Of a stretch of 39,853 nucleotides of DNA, positions 33,489 to 39,853 are shown in pieces. A program made the translations under genes and the position numbers. Each line of letters starts with the position of its first letter. Positions within the stretch are counted from its first letter, which is position 1. Origin of the DNA: Kiritimatiellia bacterium (GTDB lineage Bacteria; Verrucomicrobiota; Kiritimatiellia; RFP12; UBA1067); assembly GCA_900767325.1 (NCBI GenBank), contig CAAFYT010000078.1:1-39853 (forward strand), written 5' to 3'. The notes beneath the pieces are model-generated. The model was not told the origin of the DNA, did no database searches, and saw nothing but the letters and a program-made list of their open reading frames with translations.

Positions 33489-34121
33489 ATGAACATCGTC
33501 ATTCTTCTTGGTGCCCCGGGCTCGGGGAAAGGCACGATCGCGGGTCGTCTCGCCGATGAGTGCGCGAACTTGAAACACATCAGCTCCGGCGATCTGCTGC
33601 GCGGCGCGGTCTCGAAAGGCACTCCCGCCGGAATCGAGGCGAAAGGCTACATGGAGAAGGGGGCTCTCGTGCCTGATGCGATCATCGCCCAGATGATCAA
33701 GGACGTGATCGCGGAGACGACAGGCGATCTCACCATGCTGCTCGACGGATTTCCGCGCAACGTGGCGCAGGCGGAGATTCTTGAGAAGACCGGTGCGCCG
33801 ATCAAATCGGTGGTGCTGGTGGACGTACCCGACGAGATCATCGCCGATCGCATCGCCGGGCGTAGGACGTGCCCGAAATGCAAGGCCGGTTATCACGTCA
33901 AGGCCCTGCCGCCAAAAGTCGAGGGCATCTGCGACAAGTGCGGCGAGAAGCTCGTCATTCGCAAGGATGACAATCCCGAGACGGTCAAGGATCGCCTGAC
34001 GGTCTACCATCGCGAGACGGAACCGTTGATTGCGTTCTACGAAAAGAAGGGCGTTCTCCGGAGAATCGACGGAAACCAAGGCCCTGATAAGAACGCCGCC
34101 GCTTTCAAGGCGGCGATGTGA
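33489..34121 (+). CDS. adk: adenylate kinase with zinc-type lid
   Basis: A 210-residue kinase that interconverts AMP, ATP and ADP. P-loop G-A-P-G-S-G-K-G at 8-15, the AMP site I-S-S-G-D-L-L-R, D-G-F-P-R-N and the lid C-x2-C-x(about 16)-C-x2-C (RTCPKC...GICDKC), which binds zinc in this type. ATG 33480 abuts the -10 and cannot be in the mRNA, so I take ATG 33489. The gene is followed after nine bases by a methyltransferase gene. Confidence 0.95.
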   Translation: MNIVILLGAPGSGKGTIAGRLADECANLKHISSGDLLRGAVSKGTPAGIEAKGYMEKGALVPDAIIAQMIKDVIAETTGDLTMLLDGFPRNVAQAEILEKTGAPIKSVVLVDVPDEIIADRIAGRRTCPKCKAGYHVKALPPKVEGICDKCGEKLVIRKDDNPETVKDRLTVYHRETEPLIAFYEKKGVLRRIDGNQGPDKNAAAFKAAM

Positions 34122-34130
34122 CGAGTTGGC

Positions 34131-35024
34131 GTGAACCGGCTTCTGGTAGGGCATAAGGCGGCGGATCTCACGGATCGGCTGTTGGAAGGCGATGTCACCT
34201 GCCATACGCTCGACATCTATCATGCGCACGCCATCGGCAAGGTCTTTCCGCAGGTCAAGGTCGTCTGCACGCCCCATCTGCCAGAAGGTCGGTGGGACGA
34301 GATCGTCTTCCGGACGGGGCCGAAACTGATGAGCGGCGAGCTCTCGCTCGATCTGATGCAGGAGATCAGTCTGCTCAAGCCCGCCCGTCTCACGCTTGAT
34401 TTCGTCGGGCGGGAACGTGACAGAAACGATCTGCTGAACAAGATCAGGGACGATCCGAAGCGTGTCAGGAACTTTGCGGCGAAGTGGCCCGCGAGCGTTC
34501 CGGGTGGCGAGAAGCTGATGTTCACCTCGTTTCCGGGGTGCTTCTGCCACCGTCGGCTTGACGAAGGCGGGTTGGCGCTGGCGGAGGTCGTGTCGCGGGA
34601 GATCTCAGGCGGAAAGGTGCTGGACATGGGGTGCGGCTGCGGACTCGTCGGGCTTCTGGTGAATTCGGTCGTGCGCGACATCGAGCTGACGCTGGTCGAT
34701 TCGCATACGCGCGCAATCGAGGCCGCCGAGGTGAATGGCAGGGCGTTTGGCGCGAATGCGACGGTTGTCCTTTCTGACTGCGGCCCTTCGCACGATACCG
34801 ACGGCAGTTTCGACGTGTTCGTCGGAAACCCTCCGTACTACAGCGACTATCGAATCGCCGAGGTCTTCCTCGAGACAGCGAAGCGGGCCCTCAAGGCGGG
34901 CGGTCGCTGCTACACGGTCGTCAAGAACGAAGCTGGCCTGAAGCCCGTGCAGGAGCGGTACTTTCCGCGCGTGGATGTGATCAGGAGGCGGAATTACAGC
35001 ATATTGAGGTCCGAAAATGCCTAA
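34131..35024 (+). CDS. RsmC/RlmG-like class I methyltransferase
   Basis: A 297-residue protein with two related halves. The N-terminal half is degenerate, while the C-terminal half (about 150-297) has a SAM fold: motif I V-L-D-M-G-C-G-C-G, the acidic V-D-S-H at the end of strand 2 and the catalytic G-N-P-P-Y of N6-adenine/N2-guanine methyltransferases. This is the layout of RsmC and RlmG, which modify 16S/23S rRNA guanines. It starts with GTG 34131, nine bases after adk. The methylated site is not predictable. The next gene starts within its last codons. Confidence 0.8.
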   Translation: MNRLLVGHKAADLTDRLLEGDVTCHTLDIYHAHAIGKVFPQVKVVCTPHLPEGRWDEIVFRTGPKLMSGELSLDLMQEISLLKPARLTLDFVGRERDRNDLLNKIRDDPKRVRNFAAKWPASVPGGEKLMFTSFPGCFCHRRLDEGGLALAEVVSREISGGKVLDMGCGCGLVGLLVNSVVRDIELTLVDSHTRAIEAAEVNGRAFGANATVVLSDCGPSHDTDGSFDVFVGNPPYYSDYRIAEVFLETAKRALKAGGRCYTVVKNEAGLKPVQERYFPRVDVIRRRNYSILRSENA

Positions 35025-35751
35025 GGCGCGCTACAAGCTCTGCGAACTGTTCGGGATACCGATCTTCATCGATTTCTCCTTCCTTCTCCTGTTGCTGATT
35101 TTCATCGGCGATATGCATCCGTTCACCTTTGCGGTCGCTTCTGCGATGATGCTGGCACTTTCGGTGGTTCTCCACGAATTGGGCCATTCCCTGGTGGCGC
35201 GCGCCTTTGGCTATCGAACAAGCGACATCACGGTTTCGCTTCTGGGCGGCTGCGCCTCGCTGATCGCGTTGCCGCGAAAGGCATGGCAGGAGTTTCTGAC
35301 GGCGTTGGCGGGGCCGCTCGTTTCCTTTGCCCTCGCGGGAATCTTCCATTCGATGCTTGTCCTTCTGCCGATTCGCAATGTGTGGCTCATCAGTGTGCTC
35401 TACTATTCGTTCTGGATGAACATCATGTTGGGCGGCTTCAATCTGCTCCCCGGCTTCCCCATGGACGGTGGGCGCATTTTCCGTTCGACGATGCGGGCGT
35501 TCCTGTCGCGGTCGCGCGCGACGCTGGTTGCCATGTGGGTGGGGCGGGTGTTTGCGGTTCTGCTCGGTCTGCGCGGGCTTCATTCGATCCTCTTCGGCGG
35601 CGGGTGGGGGTTCATCAGCATTCTGATCGCCTGGATGATCTGGCGCGAGGGTTGGCGCGAGTATCAGCTTTCCCTCGTGGACGAGCGTTTCGATCGCTGG
35701 TCGCAGGATGATTTCAAGGCCAAGGTCTCGCCGCCTCCCTATGAAAGCTGA
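35017..35751 (+). CDS. M50 site-2 protease-like membrane peptidase
   Basis: A 244-residue integral membrane metalloprotease. The zinc motif HELGH lies in a membrane helix (V-V-L-H-E-L-G-H-S-L) and the third ligand in N-L-L-P-G-F-P-M-D-G-G-R. About five hydrophobic segments surround them. It has no PDZ or CBS domain, so it belongs to the minimal group (SpoIVFB/YwhC-like). It probably cleaves membrane-bound regulators; the target is unknown. ATG 35017 overlaps the upstream methyltransferase by 8 bases. Confidence 0.83.
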   Translation: MPKARYKLCELFGIPIFIDFSFLLLLLIFIGDMHPFTFAVASAMMLALSVVLHELGHSLVARAFGYRTSDITVSLLGGCASLIALPRKAWQEFLTALAGPLVSFALAGIFHSMLVLLPIRNVWLISVLYYSFWMNIMLGGFNLLPGFPMDGGRIFRSTMRAFLSRSRATLVAMWVGRVFAVLLGLRGLHSILFGGGWGFISILIAWMIWREGWREYQLSLVDERFDRWSQDDFKAKVSPPPYES

Positions 35752-35755
35752 TATT

Positions 35756-35764
35756 TGGTATAAT
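35756..35764 (+). promoter_or_regulatory. extended -10 promoter of prs
   Basis: TGGTATAAT at 35756-35764. Here the start codon is at 35802, giving a leader of about 30 bases with GAAAGGAA (35785-35792) as ribosome site. No clear -35 is seen. The core is the same as at 4113 and upstream of rlmN. Confidence 0.55.
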
Positions 35765-35801
35765 ACGCATGTGGACAACAAAATGAAAGGAATTCGCATC
35801 A

Positions 35802-36770
35802 ATGAGCACTGACCGTGATGACTTCATGGTGTTTTCCGGAACGACGAATCCGGCCTTGGCGGAAAAGGTCGTCTCATATCTGGGACGCAAGCTGGACAAG
35901 ATCGACATCAAGCACTTTCCGGACGGGGAGACGTTTTGCCAGATCATCGACAGCGTTCGCGGGCGCGATGTGTTCGTGATCCAGTCGGGCAGCCCCCAGC
36001 CGAACGAGTCGTACATGGAGCTGTTCGTGATCATGGATGCGCTCAAGCGCGGGAGCGCCGCGCGCATCACGGCGGTTCTGCCCTACTACGGCTATGCCCG
36101 TCAGGACCGCAAGGACCAGCCGCGCGTGCCGATCACGGCGCGGCTCGTGGCGAACCTCCTCCAGCGCGCCGGAGCCGATCGCGTGCTGGCGATGGATCTT
36201 CACGCGAACCAGATCCAGGGCTTCTTCGACATCCCTCTCGACCACCTCAAGGCGGAGCCGATCATCCTCAAGTACATCCGCGACCAGCATTGGGCGAATC
36301 CGATCGTCGTGGCGCCGGATACGGGCGGGGCGAAGACGGCCTATGGCTACAGCCGGAAACTCGGCTGCGGGCTGGCCATCGTGGCCAAGCAGCGCACAAG
36401 TGGCGATACGGTCGATGCGTTCTCGGTCGTCGGCGACGTGAACGGGCACGATGTGATCATGATCGACGACATGACGGCGACGGGCGGTACGCTTTCGGCG
36501 GCCGCCAAGATGTGCCGCGACAACGGCGCGAAGTCGGTCCATGCGTTCGTTTCGCATTTTCCGCTGACGGAGAAAGGTGTTGACCGGCTGATGCACGAGT
36601 CGCAGCTCGACGAGCTGGTTGTCACCGATACGATTCCGCTGCGCGCGGGCTTCGATCCCTCGGCGTTGCCGTTCAAGCTGACGCAGCTCTCCGTTGCGCC
36701 GCTCATCGGCGAGGCGATTCGGCGCACGCACAACGACGAGTCGATCAACGACCTCTTCAATCACGAGTAA
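35802..36770 (+). CDS. prs: ribose-phosphate pyrophosphokinase
   Basis: A 322-residue PRPP synthase, supplying nucleotide, His, Trp and NAD synthesis. It has the N-terminal F-S-G-T-T-N-P-A-L-A, the P-Y-Y-G-Y-A-R-Q-D-R-K flexible loop, M-D-L-H-A-N-Q-I-Q-G-F-F, V-A-P-D-T-G-G and the PRPP loop DDMTATGGT. GAAAGGAA precedes ATG 35802 by nine bases. It is followed without a gap by pth, the frequent prs-pth pair (rplY, often between them, is missing). Confidence 0.96.
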   Translation: MSTDRDDFMVFSGTTNPALAEKVVSYLGRKLDKIDIKHFPDGETFCQIIDSVRGRDVFVIQSGSPQPNESYMELFVIMDALKRGSAARITAVLPYYGYARQDRKDQPRVPITARLVANLLQRAGADRVLAMDLHANQIQGFFDIPLDHLKAEPIILKYIRDQHWANPIVVAPDTGGAKTAYGYSRKLGCGLAIVAKQRTSGDTVDAFSVVGDVNGHDVIMIDDMTATGGTLSAAAKMCRDNGAKSVHAFVSHFPLTEKGVDRLMHESQLDELVVTDTIPLRAGFDPSALPFKLTQLSVAPLIGEAIRRTHNDESINDLFNHE

Positions 36771-37337
36771 ATGAAGATCGTCGTCGGCCTCGGCAACCCC
36801 GGTGCGCAGTATGCCAATACTCCGCACTCGATCGGTTTCGAGGCCGTCGACGCCATCGCCGCCGTCTGCGGCGCGAACTGGGTCGAGAAGCGGCAGTTCA
36901 AGTGCCTTCTCGCGGAGACTTCCTTTGCCGGCGAAAGCGTGCGGCTCGTGAAGCCGCAGACGTTCATGAACCTTTCGGGCGAATCCGTCGCACCCCTGGT
37001 GAAGTACGCCAATGCGACGGCGGCCGACTTGCTGGTGATCCATGACGACATCGACCTTCCCGTCGGGCGTATGCGCGTTCGCAAGGGCGGCAGTTGCGGC
37101 GGGCATAATGGCGTACGGAACATCATCGAACGCCTGGGTACGCCGGACTTCGTTCGCCTCAAGCTCGGCGTCGGCAAGGACAAGTCCGATGTGATCGGCT
37201 TTGTGCTGGGCAAGTTCGCGCCGGAGACGCGGCAGATCATCGACCGTGTGGTCGAGGAATCGGTCAAGGCCGCCGAGTCGATCATTCGGTCTGGCGCCGA
37301 TCAGGCGATGAATGCCTACAATGGCTGGACTCTCTGA
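36771..37337 (+). CDS. pth: peptidyl-tRNA hydrolase
   Basis: A 188-residue enzyme that frees tRNA from stalled peptidyl-tRNA. It shows the N-terminal G-L-G-N-P-G-A-Q-Y, then T-P-H-S-I-G with the catalytic His retained (usually T-R-H-N). F-M-N-L-S-G keeps its Asn, H-D-D-I-D-L-P follows, and G-G-H-N-G-V-R-N is the nucleotide site. The Arg-to-Pro and Asn-to-Ser changes beside the catalytic His are unusual. ATG 36771 directly follows the prs stop. Confidence 0.93.
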   Translation: MKIVVGLGNPGAQYANTPHSIGFEAVDAIAAVCGANWVEKRQFKCLLAETSFAGESVRLVKPQTFMNLSGESVAPLVKYANATAADLLVIHDDIDLPVGRMRVRKGGSCGGHNGVRNIIERLGTPDFVRLKLGVGKDKSDVIGFVLGKFAPETRQIIDRVVEESVKAAESIIRSGADQAMNAYNGWTL

Positions 37338-38370
37338 AACACCGCGCGGGAACCGGGTTCACATCGCCTTCTTCGGCCTGCGTAACGCCGGGAAGTCGAC
37401 GCTGATCAATCGGCTCACGGGGCAGGAGATCGCCATTGTGAGCGCGTTCGCCGGAACGACCACGGATCCCGTTTCCAAGGCGATGGAGATTCTTCCGCTT
37501 GGGCCGTGCCTTGTCACGGATACGGCGGGGCTCGATGACGAAGGTGATCTCGGCAGACAGCGCGTGGAGCGGACCCTTAGGGTTTTGGAGACGACCGACA
37601 TCGCCGTCTGGGTCGGGGACGGATTCGAGAACTGGCGCTCGCGCTTTACGGTTCCCGTCGTCGAGTACCATCGCGGCGATTCCGTGGAGGAGCTGAAGGC
37701 GAAGTTGGCGGCGGCGCGATCCGATGAGCGCGTTCCCGGGCTTCTGGAGGGGCTGGTGAAGAAGGGCGATCGCGTTCTTTGCATCGTGCCGATCGACGAA
37801 AGCGCGCCGAAGGGGCGTCTCATCCTGCCGCAGCAACAGGTGATTCGCGAATGTCTCGATCGCGGAGCGGTCTGCACCGTCTGTCAACCGGACGATCTGC
37901 CGTCGTCCCCGTTCGATCTGGTGATCACCGACAGCCAGGTTTTCGGGGAGGTCAAGGGGCGCTTCGCGCGGTTGACTTCGTTTTCGATTCTCTTTGCGCG
38001 GCAGAAGGGCGATCTTGGCGCGTATCTCGAGGGGCTTGGGGCGATTGCCAGCCTGCGGGACGGCGATGAGGTCGTGATCGCCGAGGGCTGTACGCACCAT
38101 CGCCAATGCAACGACATTGGTTCGGTGAAGATTCCGAAGGCGCTTGGGCGACTTTCCGGAAGGAACCTCAGGTTCACGCTGGCGAGCGGCGGGGACTTTC
38201 CGATCGCGGATTCGACGAAGTTGATCGTCCAGTGCGGCGGGTGCATGCTGACGCGGCGCGAGGTTCTGCGTCGAATCGCCCGGGCGAAGGAGGCGGGCGT
38301 GCCAATCGTCAATTACGGCATGGTGCTGGCTGCGGCGAGCGGTTTGAAGGTGGAGGATGTGATGATATGA
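37321..38370 (+). CDS. hydF: [FeFe]-hydrogenase maturation GTPase HydF (short form)
   Basis: HydF is the scaffold on which the H-cluster subcluster is built by HydE and HydG. The 349-residue protein has G1 G-L-R-N-A-G-K-S at 19-26, G2 T-T-T, and G3 D-T-A-G at 67-70. The cluster ligands are C257-T-H259 and C305-x2-C308 in the C-terminal domain. The G4 motif (NKxD) and G5 are not visible, and the cluster Cys comes about 45 residues earlier than in Thermotoga maritima HydF (C302). The G domain is therefore shortened. hydE and hydG are not in the window. ATG 37321 overlaps pth; ATG 37312 is also possible. Confidence 0.88.
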   Translation: MAGLSETPRGNRVHIAFFGLRNAGKSTLINRLTGQEIAIVSAFAGTTTDPVSKAMEILPLGPCLVTDTAGLDDEGDLGRQRVERTLRVLETTDIAVWVGDGFENWRSRFTVPVVEYHRGDSVEELKAKLAAARSDERVPGLLEGLVKKGDRVLCIVPIDESAPKGRLILPQQQVIRECLDRGAVCTVCQPDDLPSSPFDLVITDSQVFGEVKGRFARLTSFSILFARQKGDLGAYLEGLGAIASLRDGDEVVIAEGCTHHRQCNDIGSVKIPKALGRLSGRNLRFTLASGGDFPIADSTKLIVQCGGCMLTRREVLRRIARAKEAGVPIVNYGMVLAAASGLKVEDVMI

Positions 38371-39125
38371 GAGCCCTTGAGGATATCCTTTCCGAAGTGC
38401 GTGGGCGTATCGAGGCCGCGTGTCGTCGCGCGGGCCGCGACCCGGGCGAAGTCGAGATCGTCGCCGTTACGAAAACTCACGATGCCGAGGTGGTTCGCGA
38501 GGCCTGGCGGGCGGGGCTTTCGATCATGGGAGAGAACAAGGTCCAGGAGGCGGCGTGGAAGAAGCCGGCCAGCGTGATCGGGCCCGCCTGGCATCTCATC
38601 GGACATCTCCAGGGGAACAAGGTGCGCGCCGCCCTTGAGCTCTTCGACTTCATCCATTCCGTCGATTCGATCAAACTTCTCGACCGCATCAATCTCATCG
38701 CCGACGAGATCGGCGCGCGCCCGCGCATTCTGCTCGAGGTGAACGTCTCGGGGGAGAAGTCGAAGAGCGGGATGCCCGCCAATCAGGTCGCCGAGGCGCT
38801 TCGGCACATACAGGAGGCCTGTCCGCGCATTACGGTCGAGGGCTTGATGACGATGGCTCCGTTCAGCACGAATCCCGAGGATGCCCGACCCTACTTTCGT
38901 CAGCTGCGCGAGCTGCGGGATGAATTGGAGCGCTCGCTCGACATCGGGCTTCCGCGCCTTTCGATGGGCATGAGCGGAGACTACGAGGTCGCCGTCGAGG
39001 AAGGCGCGACCTGGGTTCGGCTGGGAACGGTGCTTTTCGGCGAGCGGCCGAAGGTGACGCGCGCGCAGCCGGTTTCGCTTGACTCGCATTGTGGAGAGGG
39101 CCCGACCGTCAAGGTGATGGACTGA
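38367..39125 (+). CDS. YggS/PROSC-like PLP homeostasis protein
   Basis: A 252-residue PLP-binding protein of the alanine-racemase fold that buffers free pyridoxal phosphate. The PLP lysine is in V-A-V-T-K-T-H. Other landmarks are G-E-N-K-V-Q-E-A, WHLIGHLQGNK, the V-N-V-S-G-E-K-S-K-S-G loop and L-S-M-G-M-S-G-D-Y-E-V-A-V with the phosphate-binding Gly-Thr-x-L-F-G after it. ATG 38367 overlaps the hydF stop and has TGGAGG upstream. The longer frame from 38106 is inside hydF and is rejected. Confidence 0.92.
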   Translation: MRALEDILSEVRGRIEAACRRAGRDPGEVEIVAVTKTHDAEVVREAWRAGLSIMGENKVQEAAWKKPASVIGPAWHLIGHLQGNKVRAALELFDFIHSVDSIKLLDRINLIADEIGARPRILLEVNVSGEKSKSGMPANQVAEALRHIQEACPRITVEGLMTMAPFSTNPEDARPYFRQLRELRDELERSLDIGLPRLSMGMSGDYEVAVEEGATWVRLGTVLFGERPKVTRAQPVSLDSHCGEGPTVKVMD

Positions 39126-39853
39126 TGCTTCCGGTCGAAGAGAAGCTCGCCGAGATCTCGTCGGCCCTGTCCGCCAATCGCGATGTCGTTCTGACGGCTC
39201 CCCCGGGAAGCGGCAAGACGACCTGCGTTCCGCCCGCGCTTCTCGACGAACCCTGGCTGGAGGGGCGGCGGATCCTGATGCTCGAGCCGCGGCGTCTGGC
39301 GGCGCGCAACTGCGCGGCCTATATGGCCCGACAGCGTGGCGAACGGCTCGGTGAGACGATCGGCTATCAGGTTCGGCTGGAACGCAAGGTTTCGGCGGCG
39401 ACGCGCCTTGAGGTCGTGACGGAAGGCCTGTTGACGCAGCGCCTTCTTTCCGACCCCGAGCTTCGTGACGTGGGGCTCGTGATCTTCGACGAATTCCACG
39501 AGCGTTCGCTTCAATGCGATCTTGCCTTCGCCTTGGCGCTTGACGTGCGCCGCGCCTTGCGTCCCGATCTGCGGCTTCTGGTCATGTCGGCCACGCTGGA
39601 CGCGGACGACGTTGCCTCTCACCTCGGCGATGCGGCGGTGATCCGCGCCGAAGGGCGGATGTTCCCCGTGTCGACCGCGTATCTTGGCGATGTCTCCGTT
39701 TCGTCGGCGATTGCGACGGCGCTCGGGGAGACGGAGGGCGATATCCTCTGCTTCTTGCCGGGCGAGGGCGAGATTCGGCGACTGATGGAGCGCTTTCCCG
39801 AGGCATTGCCGCTCTACGGTGCGCTTTCGAAGGAGGAGCAGGATCGCGTCTTC
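39125..39853 (+). CDS. hrpB: ATP-dependent helicase HrpB, 5' part (cut by window end)
   Basis: The first 243 codons of a DEAH-type helicase. Walker A A-P-P-G-S-G-K-T-T comes early, then E-P-R-R-L-A-A-R, G-Y-Q-V-R, the D-E-F-H-E-R box (motif II) and the S-A-T motif III. A F-L-P-G-E-G-E-I motif IV region and L-Y-G-A-L-S begin the second lobe. HrpB acts on RNA in model bacteria, with roles not fully defined. ATG 39125 shares its A with the yggS-like stop (TGATG), so the pair is coupled. The remaining ~550 codons lie beyond the window. Confidence 0.9.
   Translation, partial: MLPVEEKLAEISSALSANRDVVLTAPPGSGKTTCVPPALLDEPWLEGRRILMLEPRRLAARNCAAYMARQRGERLGETIGYQVRLERKVSAATRLEVVTEGLLTQRLLSDPELRDVGLVIFDEFHERSLQCDLAFALALDVRRALRPDLRLLVMSATLDADDVASHLGDAAVIRAEGRMFPVSTAYLGDVSVSSAIATALGETEGDILCFLPGEGEIRRLMERFPEALPLYGALSKEEQDRVF

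Noticed and set aside
34096..34118. GC-rich hairpin at the end of adk as terminator
   Set aside because: It codes for an alanine-rich tail and no T-run follows.
1..39853. CRISPR arrays, tRNA or rRNA genes, insertion sequences
   Set aside because: No regularly spaced repeats, cloverleaf-like segments, rRNA motifs or transposase genes were seen on either strand.

Overview
The window is a high-GC bacterial chromosome segment, densely packed with housekeeping genes that run almost entirely on the + strand. A short AT-richer accessory segment sits at its left end (about 150-4035). Gene content fits an anaerobic, fermentative, diderm-type bacterium: a HydF maturase for [FeFe]-hydrogenase, a galactose module, type IV pilus ATPases and a periplasmic PpiD-like foldase. 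The style of the genes (an HTH-EIIA fusion, a Pro/Lys-rich tail-anchored protein, many very short leaders) suggests the PVC group, perhaps the Kiritimatiellota/Verrucomicrobiota side. That placement is an inference; there is no rRNA gene to anchor it.

Left accessory segment (about 150-4035). It holds a 5'-truncated OLD/TOPRIM-type ATPase gene overlapped by an AbiJ-NTD4/HEPN-like abortive-infection gene. These are followed by a small membrane-anchored protein, a Schlafen-type AlbA_2 protein and a membrane/coiled-coil protein. Both edges carry apparent gene fragments, so the segment looks like a recombined piece of a defence island. It is the best candidate here for an undescribed system.

Core region 4129-15698. 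A secreted GH36-like glycosidase is followed by lgt, a DNA polymerase III delta subunit gene, an HTH-EIIA(PTS) fusion and a HAD phosphatase. Then pyrH-frr lead into a Pro/Lys-rich tail-anchored protein, an ABC-2 exporter (permease, ATPase, permease), nadA and an exported amidase, in a tightly coupled run.

Region 15712-23067. galM, a sugar MFS permease and galK form a galactose uptake and phosphorylation module. An exported FecR-like protein, a PpiD-like foldase, dut and def follow.

Region 23112-29343. pilB and pilT are followed by a CorA-type transporter, a PP-loop tRNA-thiolation-like enzyme, a DedA protein and an orphan peptide-type ABC ATPase. An HU gene with palindromes in its promoter and leader comes next. 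It converges on rlmN and a SWIM-SNF2 helicase on the - strand.

Region 33489-39853. adk, an RsmC-like methyltransferase and an M50 protease precede prs, pth, an unusually short hydF, yggS and a truncated hrpB.

A recurring regulatory feature is an extended -10 element (TGnTATAAT) placed only 7-9 bases before the start codon, usually with a TTGCC-type -35. This implies leaderless or near-leaderless mRNAs for at least five genes, while genes inside operons use Shine-Dalgarno sites and stop/start overlaps.
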